Below are positions 1 to 8,833 of a stretch of DNA of 64,000 nucleotides, piece after piece. Where the stretch lies: NCBI GenBank assembly GCA_030019365.1, contig JASEFA010000002.1:183525-247524 (forward strand), given 5' to 3'. Each line of letters opens with the position of its first letter. Positions within the stretch are counted from its first letter, which is position 1. A program made the position numbers and the translations under genes. The notes below the pieces were generated by a model. That model saw nothing but the letters and a program-made list of their open reading frames with translations. It searched no databases and had not been told where the DNA came from. This DNA comes from Bacillota bacterium. GTDB taxonomy: Bacteria; Bacillota; Sulfobacillia; JACIYH01.

Positions 1-1371
1 TTCCCACACCTTGGCCAACTGAATAACTCTGGGCTGCATGTCCGTCGACAACCGTGACCAGGTATCGTTCAAGCTGGTCTGGATACCCGCCATGCTCGCA
101 AGATGCTCGCTAAGCTGCACGTGAAACCCCTGGGCCTGCTCGGCGGCTTCCCGCATTCCCCGCATGGCAGATTCAAGCGATCCGTGAAAGTGACGGAATT
201 CCTCCGTGTAGGCGCCCAAAACGGACAGCATGTCGCCCACCTTGCCACCTACGCTCTCGTTCAGAATGGCGAACTCCTCCATGCGCTGGGCGAATACCGA
301 GGCGTCCGCCGTAAGCTTCGTACTGGCGTCCATGAGTTCACGCACCAGCAATGCCAGGTTATCGAACTGGTCCCGCACCTTCCCATCCAGAGCATGCAAG
401 AACTCGGTCGCCATCTGCTGCACGCCTTCGACCTGTTTCGCCGTTCCCGCCCGGGCAAACTCCTCGACGGCTGCCGCAGTTGCGCGTACGTGGGGCGCGA
501 GAGAGGTCTCCACCGCCTCGCGGAAGACCGACGCGATTCCGGGCAACGTTTCTGCCAGGGACTTCGTGCTCTTCTCCAGCTCCGGAACCAAAGTTTCCTG
601 AACCGCGGTGCTGAAGCCTTCCACCAGTTTCGGTAGCAAAGAATCGCTCAGGAAGGTCTTGATCGTGCTGGCGTGCTCCTGCTGGGCCTGCAGCATCTGC
701 TGCAGGAGTTCCGGCTCCGCCGGCGCCGGAAGCAGCCTCAGGAGGCGGTCATGGAGCTGGTCTACCTCCGCCATGGCCTTTCCCAGGAAGCTACGATCCG
801 CCCCCAGCCATACAATGGAGCAAGAGATCGCTGCCACGGAGGTATGGAAGGCCACATTCATCCCGCCCAGCAGTGTGTTTATGCTGGTCCGGATATGTTC
901 TACATCCGCTACCGCCAGACCGCGCAGTCCTACCGATAGCCCCACGAACGTGCCCAGAATCCCAAATGCCGTCAGCATTCCGGGGATCGCCTCGGCCAGC
1001 CTCCTCCGACCCATCCTCTCTATCAGGAAGGTCGCGGGGAAAAAGCCGGTGACGTCGGGATAGCGACTGTCAGTCCACTGAAGGAGCGGGTCGTTCCGCG
1101 CCTGGCGATACGACGCCCAGCACGTGGCCAGGTTTCCCTGGTCGCTCGCGAAGTACTGATCGAGGGCTTCCGCATTGGCGGGCGAGCGAGGGGCCAAATC
1201 TTTGGTGTGGTCGAGAAAGGCCTTGATCTGCCGCCTCAGCCGCCATAGCGGGTTCCAGAAACAGAGCGCTGCAACCCCGGCCCCGCCCAGTGTGACGTAT
1301 ACCCAGATGGACGTAACCTTGCTTAGCCCAACCGACTGAAGCAGGCGGAAGAACCAATCCATGAGGCCCAC
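1..1371 (-). CDS. ZorA/MotA/TolQ/ExbB-like proton-channel protein with long helical tail (partial, 3' end outside window)
   Basis: The minus-strand frame is open for 457 codons from a GTG at 1371 to the window edge, so the C-terminus is missing. The GTG follows GGAGGTGG; an in-frame ATG at 1362 is an alternative. Three membrane segments are visible: residues about 20-37, about 115-140 (containing PGMLTAFGILGTFVGLSVGL) and about 160-180. The glycine-rich second segment is the hallmark of the MotA/TolQ/ExbB channel family. After it comes about 270 residues of charged, mostly helical sequence without further membrane segments. That shape, a three-helix channel plus a long cytoplasmic tail, is known for ZorA of Zorya anti-phage systems and differs from short ExbB/TolQ. 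ZorB and effector genes would lie downstream, left of the window, so the Zorya assignment is an inference. Confidence 0.75.
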   Translation of the reverse strand, partial: MGLMDWFFRLLQSVGLSKVTSIWVYVTLGGAGVAALCFWNPLWRLRRQIKAFLDHTKDLAPRSPANAEALDQYFASDQGNLATCWASYRQARNDPLLQWTDSRYPDVTGFFPATFLIERMGRRRLAEAIPGMLTAFGILGTFVGLSVGLRGLAVADVEHIRTSINTLLGGMNVAFHTSVAAISCSIVWLGADRSFLGKAMAEVDQLHDRLLRLLPAPAEPELLQQMLQAQQEHASTIKTFLSDSLLPKLVEGFSTAVQETLVPELEKSTKSLAETLPGIASVFREAVETSLAPHVRATAAAVEEFARAGTAKQVEGVQQMATEFLHALDGKVRDQFDNLALLVRELMDASTKLTADASVFAQRMEEFAILNESVGGKVGDMLSVLGAYTEEFRHFHGSLESAMRGMREAAEQAQGFHVQLSEHLASMAGIQTSLNDTWSRLSTDMQPRVIQLAKVWE

Positions 1372-1478
1372 GCGCTTCCACCTCCGCGGAAGGTTCCTAC
1401 GGGAGATAAACAATGTCATAGTGTTCGTACGACGCGCAACATTCGTCTTCCTGGTCCGCCACCTACTGTCGGACCTAA

Positions 1479-1490
1479 GGATTATAATCC
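1479..1490. promoter_or_regulatory. Perfect 12-bp palindrome containing TATAAT on both strands
   Basis: GGATTATAATCC is its own reverse complement and provides a perfect -10 hexamer in both directions. It lies about midway between the minus-strand channel gene (start 1371) and the plus-strand small gene (start 1594), roughly 105-110 bases from each start codon. No convincing -35 hexamer was found on either side, so a shared divergent promoter is only a suggestion. The rest of 1372-1593 holds nothing else recognisable. Confidence 0.4.
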
Positions 1491-1593
1491 AGCTTGGGCA
1501 TGGCCCGTTCCGCCACAAGGCTAGTTCTCGGCGGCCCCACACATTCTCCACATGCGTGTCACGAAACCCCATTCGTCAGGAGGCGTCTGGGCT

Positions 1594-1797
1594 ATGGTTA
1601 AGGTCGAGCGTAAAGACGGGCCGACGCCGGCCGGCGGGGCCTATGCAGTGGCCGTGTACATGGACGACGAGGAGAACGTGGTGGACAAGTCGGTTGCCAC
1701 CCGTGTTGTGATCACTGAGTATGACGAGAGGGGAGAACGGCTCAGGGAAACGTGGGCCTATCTCCCCTCGCGATCGGCCGGGCCGGCTGCAGTTTGA
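1594..1797 (+). CDS. Small conserved protein, 67 aa, function unknown
   Basis: This 67-residue frame starts at an ATG ten bases after AGGAGG. The sequence is acidic and soluble, with the motif KDGPTPAGGAYAVAVYMDD near the N-terminus and YDERGERLRETW near the C-terminus. I recall similar short GPTP-GGAY proteins in Clostridia and related Bacillota, but no function is known to me. Its last 40 bases overlap the 3' end of the convergent ABC-F gene. There is no signal peptide or membrane segment. An earlier in-frame ATG at 1552 would add 14 residues but lacks a good ribosome-binding site. Confidence 0.65.
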   Translation: MVKVERKDGPTPAGGAYAVAVYMDDEENVVDKSVATRVVITEYDERGERLRETWAYLPSRSAGPAAV

Positions 1798-4046
1798 GAG
1801 CGACCGCGTTGTCCCCCGTTTCTGCGGTCGACCGCGGTGTCCTCCGCTTCTGTGGCGAGCCGCACCATGGACTCCCACCTCTCGTAGAGCGCGGCAAGGT
1901 CCTTCTCCACCCGGCCGAATTCCTTCGACGGGAGAGTCTCGGGGTTCTCATACGAGGCGGGGTCCTTGAAGAGTTCCAGCAGTTCGCCCCTCCTCTTTTC
2001 CAGGGCCTCAATCTCGTCCTCGAGCCGCAGGATCTCGGCCTGTAACGCTCTGCGCTGTGCGTCCTCCGGTGGAGCGCCCGCGGCCATGCGCGCCCTGCCC
2101 TGGCCGCCTTCCCTCGGCGGATCGACGCCGGGCGCGCGCGGTCTGCCCTGGCCGCCTCGCTCGCTCCGGGGGCCTGGGGACGGGTCCGGCCGCGTCCTGG
2201 CCACTGCCCCGCCCGCAGCTCCTGCCTTGTCCGTCCTGAGGGCAAACGAGGGTAGGTCGTCCTCGAAGACAACCGCCTCGCCGGCTTCGACCTTCCTGCG
2301 GTAGTCCGAGTAGTTGCCCCGGAAAACCCTGATCCTGCCGTCCTGGAAAAGCCAGAGGTGGGTGGCCAGGCGGTCGATGAAGAAGCGGTCGTGGGACGCG
2401 AATATGAGAGTGCCCGGGAAATCCCTGGCCGCGTCTTCAAGGGCCTCGCGCGAGGCCATGTCCAGGTGGTTTGTGGGCTCGTCAAGGAAGATGAGGTTGG
2501 CCCTGCTCACCACCAGCTTGGCGAGCATGAGCCGGTTCCTCTCGCCCCCGGAGAGGACACAAACCTTCTTCTCCACGACCTCGCCCGAGAACAGGAACCG
2601 GCCCAGGAGATCCCTGGCCTCCTGGTTGGTGAGGCCGAGGGCTGTGACTTCCTCAAGGACCGTGCTCTCGTCGTCCAGATCGTCCAGTCCCTGAGAGAAG
2701 TAGGCGGTGACGACATGGTGACCGATACGGACTTCCCCGTCGAACTCCCGGTCGATGCCAGACAGGCACCGGAGGAGGGTCGTCTTGCCACACCCGTTGG
2801 GGCCAACGAGGGCGACGCGGTCGCCCCTGCGCACCTGCCAGGTGAAGCCGCGGAACAGGACTCTCGCGCGAGGATCTTCCCCGCCATGGTCAGCGTCCGG
2901 CCCCGCCCCGTCACCGGGTGATCCGGGGAGTGGGAAGCTCTTGCCCAGTCCGGTCACCTGGAGCACCTCTTCCCCCGACTCCCGCCCGAGGTCGAACCTG
3001 ATGCCCATGGCCCGTTTAGCCCGCCTGGGTTTCTCCACCGTCACCAGCCGTTCCAGCATCTTCTCGCGGCTCTGGGCCTGTGCCTTCCGGGTGGGCGTGG
3101 CCTTCCACTTCTGGATGAAAGCCCGGGTGCGGGCGATGAGTTCCTGCTGGCGCCGGTACGCCTCACCTTGCGTCCGCCGCTCCTCCTCCCGCCGCGCGAG
3201 GTAGGCGGAGTAGTTGCCGGGGTAGAGCTTCCCCTCTCCCCCCTCCAGTTCCAGGACCTTGTCGGCCACGCGGTCGATGAAGTACCTGTCGTGGCTCACC
3301 ATGAGGACGGCGCCGGGGTAATCCTTGAGGAAAGCCTCCAGCCATTCCACGCCTTTCACGTCCAGGTGATCCGACGGTTCGTCCAGGAGCAGCAGGTCGG
3401 GCTGCGCGAGGAGTAGCTTGGCCAGCGCCAGGCGCATCCTTTCGCCGCCCGAGAGCACGTCGGGCACCTTGTGGAAGGCATCGGGGGTGAAGCCCACGCC
3501 CCCCAGGATCGCTTTCGCCCGATGCTCAAGGCGGTAGCCGTCCGCCGCCTCGAACCTGGCCGTCACCCGCGCGTACTCCTCCATAAGGCGTTCTCCCGCA
3601 TGAAGGCCCGCGCTGTCCCCATCCTCCGCCGCGAGATCCTGGCCCCCGCCCGCGAGGTCCTCGCCCTCCACCGAGGAGTCCTCGCCCTCGCCCGCGCGGC
3701 GTCTTGCGTCGTCGTGGAGGTGGGCCATCTTCTGCTCGATGGCCCCCATGCGTGCTGCCAGCTCCAGGATGTCCCGCCTGGAGGCCAGGACCTCCTCAAG
3801 CACGGTGCCCTGGAAAGCGGGCGGGTCCTGCGAAAGGTACCCAATGCCCTTCTTCCCGACTACGGCAAACCGGCCCTCGTCAGGTTCCAGTTCGCCTGCG
3901 ATAATGCGAAGAAGCGTCGTCTTACCCTGGCCATTCCGTCCGACCACGCAGACCTTCTCTCCCTGGCTGACGGTGAAGGAAACGAACCTGAAAACCGGGC
4001 CGGCACCGAAGTACTTGCCCAGATCACTCACAATCAGGATGGTCAC
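1758..4046 (-). CDS. ABC-F family ATPase (ribosome-associated type), 762 aa
   Basis: Two ABC ATPase domains in one chain without membrane segments identify the ABC-F class, whose characterised members act on ribosomes (EttA, Uup and antibiotic-resistance types). Domain 1 has Walker A GRNGQGKTTLL, signature LSGGERMRLALAK and Walker B LLLLDEPSDHLD. Domain 2 has GPNGCGKTTLL, LSGGERNRLMLAK and LIFLDEPTNHLD. The protein is longer than the usual 500-650 residues because of an acidic Glu/Asp/Gly-rich insert in domain 1 (about residues 110-165), an extended linker, and a tail of about 120 residues. That tail is partly disordered and includes a predicted coiled coil (EILRLEDEIEALEKRRGELL). The start is a GTG. 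Subfamily cannot be fixed by eye; Uup-like is plausible because of the C-terminal coiled coil. Confidence 0.9.
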   Translation of the reverse strand: MTILIVSDLGKYFGAGPVFRFVSFTVSQGEKVCVVGRNGQGKTTLLRIIAGELEPDEGRFAVVGKKGIGYLSQDPPAFQGTVLEEVLASRRDILELAARMGAIEQKMAHLHDDARRRAGEGEDSSVEGEDLAGGGQDLAAEDGDSAGLHAGERLMEEYARVTARFEAADGYRLEHRAKAILGGVGFTPDAFHKVPDVLSGGERMRLALAKLLLAQPDLLLLDEPSDHLDVKGVEWLEAFLKDYPGAVLMVSHDRYFIDRVADKVLELEGGEGKLYPGNYSAYLARREEERRTQGEAYRRQQELIARTRAFIQKWKATPTRKAQAQSREKMLERLVTVEKPRRAKRAMGIRFDLGRESGEEVLQVTGLGKSFPLPGSPGDGAGPDADHGGEDPRARVLFRGFTWQVRRGDRVALVGPNGCGKTTLLRCLSGIDREFDGEVRIGHHVVTAYFSQGLDDLDDESTVLEEVTALGLTNQEARDLLGRFLFSGEVVEKKVCVLSGGERNRLMLAKLVVSRANLIFLDEPTNHLDMASREALEDAARDFPGTLIFASHDRFFIDRLATHLWLFQDGRIRVFRGNYSDYRRKVEAGEAVVFEDDLPSFALRTDKAGAAGGAVARTRPDPSPGPRSERGGQGRPRAPGVDPPREGGQGRARMAAGAPPEDAQRRALQAEILRLEDEIEALEKRRGELLELFKDPASYENPETLPSKEFGRVEKDLAALYERWESMVRLATEAEDTAVDRRNGGQRGRSQTAAGPADREGR

Positions 4047-4413
4047 CTTTGAGTCCCCCTCGATCAGGTGTTCGATAGGAAGGGCACAATCAGCGCCGGC
4101 AGCTTAAGCGCGGCTCTGCATGACCACTCCGTTCGAACGCTCGATCACTGAGGAAGACCCCCTTTCCCCGGCACCTGGGTGCCGCACGGAACTATATCGC
4201 GTCTCACCCTGCGCGCGCAAGTGGCTGCTTTCCGGCGCCCGTCGTCTTTCGCCCCATGGCTTCACCCACGCAACGCGGGCGACGGGTGGAGACCGGTGCC
4301 GCACTGAATGTCCTGCCTCTCGTACGTATCTGGAGCAGGGAACGCCACCTGCTGGCCATCTCCATCCCAGACCAGGCCGTATGACGGGTGGCCCCACCCT
4401 TACGTCGCTGGCT
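4047..4413. other. Intergenic gap between catabolic operon and ABC-F gene
   Basis: No gene is supported in these 367 bases. The only structure seen is GGGTGGCCCCACCC at about 4384-4397, just past the last operon gene. Its arms are separated by only two bases and no T-run follows, so I do not call it a terminator. Confidence 0.5.
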
Positions 4414-5886
4414 TCACCACCACCTGATGGTGACCACCTTCTTCTCCGTATAGAACTCCACGGCATCCATACCGGTAGCGTGCAGGTCTCCGAAAAAGGA
4501 GGCCTTCCAGCCCGTGAAAGGGAAGAAGGCCATGGGGGCGGGCACCCCCACGTTTACGCCGAGCATGCCGGCCTGGATGCGATACCGGAATGTCCGGGCA
4601 GCGGCACCGCTTTGGGTGAAGATGACCGCCGCATTACCGTAGCGGGACCGGTTGGCGAGGTCGATGGCCTCCTCCAGAGTTTCCGCCCTCATGACCACCA
4701 GCACCGGCCCGAATATCTCTTCCTGGGCAATGGCCATGTCCGGGTTCACGCCATCCAATATGGTAGGACCGACGAAGTAGCCGTGGGGAGGCACGTCCGC
4801 CCGGCGGCCGTCGAGGAGGAGCCTGGCCCCTTCAGCCACGGCTTGCTCGATCCAAGCCTCGACTCTCTCCTTATGCTCCCGCCTGATGAGCGCGCCCACC
4901 CGCACGTCGGGTTCTATCCCGTTACCTACCCGCAGGCAGCCTGCCTCCCCCACCAGCAGGGGCAGAATGACTTCCCCCGCCTCTCCCACGGCCACCAGGA
5001 CCGAGCCCGCCAGACACCGCTGACCCGCGTTGCCGAAGGCCGAGGACAGGATGGCGCCCACCGTTTGCTTGGGCACCGCATCCGGCATCACGATCAGGTG
5101 GTTTTTTGCTCCCACCAGGCACTGAACCCGCTTACCGTTCGCCGCCGCCTGGGAATACACGTAGCGTCCTACCCGCTCCGTCCCCACGAAGGAGACAGCC
5201 CTCACCGCCGGGTGAGCGAGGATGGCGTCCACCGCCTCCTTCTCCCCGTGCACCAGGTTAACCACCCCGGCAGGGAGATCAACTTCCCTCAGCAACTCCA
5301 CTAGGCGAACAGCAGAAAGGGGGCAGCGCTCCGACGGCTTGAGTACGAAGGTATTACCGCACGCGACGGCAATGGACATCAGCCACAGGGGAAACATGGC
5401 CGGGAAGTTGAACGGGCATATGCCCGCCACCACCCCCAGCGGAGCCCGGAATAGCTCCTGGTCCACGCCCCGGGCGGCATCCTCCACCACCCGGCCCATC
5501 ATCAGGGTGGGCATCCCGGCCGCAAACTCAACCGCTTCTATCCCCCGCCGGATGTCACCCCTGGCCTCTTCCAGTGCCTTGCCCGCTTCGTGCACCGTGA
5601 GCCGCGCGAGCTCCTCCAGATGGTCCTCCAGCACCCGCTTGTACCGCATCAGTTTGCGCCCGCGCTCCACCACTGGCGTTTCCCGCCATGCCTGGAAAGC
5701 CCGGGCGGCAGCTACCACTGCTGCGTCCACCTCCTCTGCCGGCGAAAGGGGTACGCGGGCGAGCAACTCCTCCGTCGCAGGGTTGGGCACGGGGAGACTG
5801 TGGGTCGCCGCGGAAGGACGCCACTCCCCTGCGATGTAGTTTCTCAGCACCTTCCCAATCAGGTCCAATGCCTCCCAACCTCCCAT
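4414..5886 (-). CDS. mmsA: CoA-acylating methylmalonate-semialdehyde dehydrogenase
   Basis: The 490-residue protein is an aldehyde dehydrogenase of the MmsA/IolA type. This type oxidises malonate or methylmalonate semialdehyde with CoA and NAD to acetyl- or propionyl-CoA plus CO2. The family hallmark GICPFNFPAMFPLW is present (about residues 155-168). The segment VGAKNHLIVMPDA (about 258-270) replaces the glutamate-containing ELGGK loop of ordinary ALDHs, and the catalytic cysteine is Cys291 in NAGQRCLAGS. It is the last gene of the long sigma-54 operon, 19 bases after the SucD-like gene, and would supply the terminal CoA-ester step. The exact start is uncertain: the ATG at 5886 has no strong ribosome-binding site, and TTG or GTG codons slightly downstream are possible. 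Confidence 0.9.
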   Translation of the reverse strand: MGGWEALDLIGKVLRNYIAGEWRPSAATHSLPVPNPATEELLARVPLSPAEEVDAAVVAAARAFQAWRETPVVERGRKLMRYKRVLEDHLEELARLTVHEAGKALEEARGDIRRGIEAVEFAAGMPTLMMGRVVEDAARGVDQELFRAPLGVVAGICPFNFPAMFPLWLMSIAVACGNTFVLKPSERCPLSAVRLVELLREVDLPAGVVNLVHGEKEAVDAILAHPAVRAVSFVGTERVGRYVYSQAAANGKRVQCLVGAKNHLIVMPDAVPKQTVGAILSSAFGNAGQRCLAGSVLVAVGEAGEVILPLLVGEAGCLRVGNGIEPDVRVGALIRREHKERVEAWIEQAVAEGARLLLDGRRADVPPHGYFVGPTILDGVNPDMAIAQEEIFGPVLVVMRAETLEEAIDLANRSRYGNAAVIFTQSGAAARTFRYRIQAGMLGVNVGVPAPMAFFPFTGWKASFFGDLHATGMDAVEFYTEKKVVTIRWW

Positions 5887-5905
5887 CGTCAGCCGGGAAA
5901 GCCCC

Positions 5906-6772
5906 TCATCTGAGGGCCGCCGCCAGGGCGGGCACGATTTCTGCCGGCGAACTCACCACGCGGGCTCCCGCTTCCGAAAGCGCGCGGGCCTTGCTTTCCA
6001 CTGTGCCTCGATCACGCGCTATAATGGCTCCGGCATGCCCCATACGCCTTCCCGGCGGAGCAGTACGTCCCGCCACGTACGCCACAACCGGCTTGGCCAT
6101 TGCGGCCACAACGCGAGCAGCCATTTCCTCCTGAACCCCACCTATCTCACCGACTATGACCACCGCCTCCGTCTGAGAGTCATCTTCAAACGCCCCGAGG
6201 ACTTCCCCCAGGTCGAGACCAACCACAGGGTCGCCCCCTATGCCGATCACGGTGCTCTGGCCCAACCGTGCCTCGGTCAGCCGGCCCGCAACCTCGTACG
6301 CGAGCGTACCCGAGCGGGAGACTATGCCCACGGGACCCAGAGAGAAGAGGCTCACCGGCATGAGCCCCAGCTTGCCGATGCCCGGGGACATAAGGCCGGG
6401 GGTATTGGGCCCGATCAGAGTCGCCCCCTTTGCCCGCGCACGTTCCCGGGCCCTCACCGCGTCGAGAATGGGGACGTTTTCCGATATGAGCACTATCAGC
6501 CGTAGCCCCGCGTCAACAGCTTCTTCTGCAGCTGCCAGGGCACGGGCGGCCGGAACGAAAATCACGCTGGCGTTTGCTCCGTATTTTTCCACCGCCTCAG
6601 CTACCACGTCATGGACGGGAAGCCCATGTACGCGGTCACCGCCCTTGCCCGGGGTCACGCCCGCCACGACGGGCGACCCGCATTCCAGCATCCAGCGGGT
6701 CTGCACGCGGGCGACACGGCCGGTAATGCCCTGAACGATGGCCCTGGTGTCTTGGGTGAGGAATACCGCCAC
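5906..6772 (-). CDS. sucD: Succinyl-CoA ligase (ADP-forming)-like alpha subunit
   Basis: This 288-residue protein matches the alpha subunit of ADP/GDP-forming acyl-CoA ligases. It has an N-terminal CoA-binding Rossmann domain (VQGITGRVARVQTRWM) and the phospho-histidine loop GRRMGHAGAII with the active His near residue 246. I place the start at the GTG at 6772, two bases after the stop of the beta-subunit gene. A longer frame would run back into that gene and lacks family similarity. With its partner it likely forms ATP from an acyl-CoA made by the neighbouring ferredoxin oxidoreductase. The operon contains no other citric-acid-cycle genes, so the acyl substrate need not be succinyl-CoA. Confidence 0.88.
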   Translation of the reverse strand: MAVFLTQDTRAIVQGITGRVARVQTRWMLECGSPVVAGVTPGKGGDRVHGLPVHDVVAEAVEKYGANASVIFVPAARALAAAEEAVDAGLRLIVLISENVPILDAVRARERARAKGATLIGPNTPGLMSPGIGKLGLMPVSLFSLGPVGIVSRSGTLAYEVAGRLTEARLGQSTVIGIGGDPVVGLDLGEVLGAFEDDSQTEAVVIVGEIGGVQEEMAARVVAAMAKPVVAYVAGRTAPPGRRMGHAGAIIARDRGTVESKARALSEAGARVVSSPAEIVPALAAALR

Positions 6773-6774
6773 TC

Positions 6775-7935
6775 CTAGCCCCCCATCAGATCGGCCAGAC
6801 AGTCGACGGCCGCTTCCGTGTGAACCGATTCCACCACATGGGCCCCGCACGCACGCAGCATGGCCCACGCCGCTTCCTGCTCGTTTCCCAGGGCCTTCAC
6901 TACCACGGGAACATCCCCGGGCAGCGAACCCAGGACATCCACGACACCCTCCGCAGCGGCCACCAGGGAGTTGACGCCCCCGTACACGTTGACTATGATC
7001 CCGCGCACACCGGGTTGTCCGGCCACCAGGCGAACCGCGCCGGCCATGAGCTGGCGGGTTATGCCTCCGCCCGTCTCCAGGAAGTTGGCCGGCTTCAGGC
7101 CACGATCACGGACCAGGTCCATAGTGCACATGCCCAACCCGGCACCGGACGCCACAATGCCCACGTTTCCGTCCAGGCGCACGTAACGCAAGCCCAGCTT
7201 TCGCGCTTCCAGCTCCCACGGATCGGCTGGCTCGCTTTCGCGGGCAGGCCAGGCGGGCCTCCTGTACGCGGCCGCGTCGTCGGCCACCACCTTTGCGTCC
7301 AGGGCAATGGCCCGGCCGTCAGGTGTCAGCCCGAGGGGGTTGATCTCCAAGAGGGTGAGGTCAAACTCCAGCATAAGCCGGTACAGGCCCCAACCAAACC
7401 GGGCCACTTCTGCCAGGACCTTCCCGCCCAACCCGGCCCCCCACAGGAAGCTCCTCACCTGGTGCTCGCGTACTCGGTCGACGGGGACAAGGGGTAGCGT
7501 GAGTATGCCCGATTCCCCGGGGGAGCCCCCGAGCCCACCCGGATCGGAAGTTACCGCTTCCTCCACATCGACTCCACCCCGGGGGGCGAACATGAGCACC
7601 GCCCCCCCGACCCCGCCGTCCACGGTCACCGCCAAGTATGACTCCCTCTCCACCGCGATCTTTTCCTCGACGAGGACCGCCCGTACGGCACTGCCGCCGA
7701 ATCCTGTCAGGAGCCGAGCGCACGCCTTCTCGGCATCATCCGGGGACTCTGCCACTACGACTCCCCCTGCCCGGCCGCGTCCACCGAAGGGTACCTGCGC
7801 CTTCACCACAGCCGCGCCGCCCAGCTCGGTGGCTATGGCGCCCGCCTGGGCGGGGGTGAAAGCAACTCCCCCGCGAGGCACCGCCAAACCAGCCCGGGCG
7901 AGCAGGGTCTTTCCCTCGTGCTCAAGTGACGTCAA
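6775..7935 (-). CDS. sucC: Succinyl-CoA ligase (ADP-forming)-like beta subunit
   Basis: The 386-residue protein has the ATP-grasp fold expected of SucC: an N-terminal EHEGKTLLARAGLAVPRG motif, the glycine-rich GGRGRAGGV nucleotide loop, LLEINPLGL (magnesium and ATP site) and a C-terminal CoA-ligase domain with NVYGGVNS. Length equals that of typical beta subunits. The best start is a TTG at 7935, six bases after AAGGTG. It is followed almost without a gap by the alpha-subunit gene, which supports a heteromeric enzyme. Sequence within the beta subunit differs enough from housekeeping SucC that another acyl-CoA substrate is possible; this is inference. Confidence 0.88.
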   Translation of the reverse strand: MTSLEHEGKTLLARAGLAVPRGGVAFTPAQAGAIATELGGAAVVKAQVPFGGRGRAGGVVVAESPDDAEKACARLLTGFGGSAVRAVLVEEKIAVERESYLAVTVDGGVGGAVLMFAPRGGVDVEEAVTSDPGGLGGSPGESGILTLPLVPVDRVREHQVRSFLWGAGLGGKVLAEVARFGWGLYRLMLEFDLTLLEINPLGLTPDGRAIALDAKVVADDAAAYRRPAWPARESEPADPWELEARKLGLRYVRLDGNVGIVASGAGLGMCTMDLVRDRGLKPANFLETGGGITRQLMAGAVRLVAGQPGVRGIIVNVYGGVNSLVAAAEGVVDVLGSLPGDVPVVVKALGNEQEAAWAMLRACGAHVVESVHTEAAVDCLADLMGG

Positions 7936-7966
7936 GCCATCACCTTCCCGCGCAGGATGGCGGCTA

Positions 7967-8833
7967 CTACCCCGCGCACATCTTCTCGAGCGCCGCGTAC
8001 GCCGCGGTTACGCCGGCCTGCATCCTTTCCACTTCCTCGTCAGGCAGGTGCCTGAACCGCCGCTGGCGACAGATGTACTCGGAAACCGGTACCCGATCGC
8101 GCACCCGGAACGTCAGGCGCCATCGACCGCGGTCTACCTCGACCAGGTTGAAGCTGAGGGAACGCACTGCCAGCCGCGCCATTTCGACCGTCAGGTCGGG
8201 GCCGAACCCCCACCCCGTGGGGCACGGGGTGTGGACGTGAAGGTATGCTGGGCCCCCGCAATCCCTGGCCCTGTTAGCCTTCAGGACCAGATCGTCCACG
8301 TAGCCCACGGATGCGGTGGCAGCGTAAGGTATTCCGTGGGCAGCCACCAGCCTGAGCATGTCTTTGCCGCCGCCCATCTTGCCACCGGGGGTGGTGGTAG
8401 TGACAGCTCCGCTGGTGGTGGAGCCACTGGCCTGGCCCCCGGTGTTCATGTATCCCTCGTTGTCATAACAGACGTACATGATGCGGTCCCCGCGCTCGAG
8501 AGCCCCCGAGAGGGCCTGCCACCCTATGTCAACCGTTGCCCCGTCGCCGGCGAAGCCCAGGACTGTAACATCGTGTTTCCCCTGCGCATCCAGACCGGCC
8601 CGGATTCCGGACGCGTAGGCCGCTGTGCTCCCCAGGTTGCCCTGGAACCCCGGGATGCGTACCGCGGTTTGCCTGCCATACCCCGAGAACACTGCGGCAC
8701 ACCCCGGCGGGATCACGACTATGGTCCGTCGTCCCAGGGCGTTCACGACGCTCCGAAAGGCGATCTCCAGCCCGCACCCCGGGCAGGTTCCCACCCCGTG
8801 GGCGACCAGGCTCCCCACCGCCGTCACAGACAC
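7967..8833 (-). CDS. porB: 2-oxoacid:ferredoxin oxidoreductase, beta (TPP-binding) subunit
   Basis: This 288-residue protein is the thiamine-diphosphate subunit of a pyruvate/2-oxoacid:ferredoxin oxidoreductase. It shows CPGCG near residues 17-21, another cysteine at IPPGC (45) and one in HTPCPTGW. These are the usual iron-sulfur ligands of four-subunit enzymes. The TPP motif begins at GDG (96-98) and ends in DNEGYMNTGGQ. The complex oxidises a 2-oxoacid to acyl-CoA and CO2 and reduces ferredoxin. A GTG start at 8833 follows GGAGGTGGGAGCCA and overlaps the end of the alpha-subunit gene by ten bases, implying coupling. Substrate (pyruvate, 2-oxoisovalerate or another) cannot be read from sequence. 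Confidence 0.9.
   Translation of the reverse strand: MSVTAVGSLVAHGVGTCPGCGLEIAFRSVVNALGRRTIVVIPPGCAAVFSGYGRQTAVRIPGFQGNLGSTAAYASGIRAGLDAQGKHDVTVLGFAGDGATVDIGWQALSGALERGDRIMYVCYDNEGYMNTGGQASGSTTSGAVTTTTPGGKMGGGKDMLRLVAAHGIPYAATASVGYVDDLVLKANRARDCGGPAYLHVHTPCPTGWGFGPDLTVEMARLAVRSLSFNLVEVDRGRWRLTFRVRDRVPVSEYICRQRRFRHLPDEEVERMQAGVTAAYAALEKMCAG

Noticed and set aside
3471-4052. A 193-codon plus-strand frame opposite the ABC-F gene
   Set aside because: It mirrors the conserved Walker and signature regions of the ABC-F gene and has no recognisable protein family.
4384-4397. Terminator hairpin after the mmsA gene
   Set aside because: The arms GGGTGG/CCACCC are separated by two bases and no T-run follows on the minus strand.
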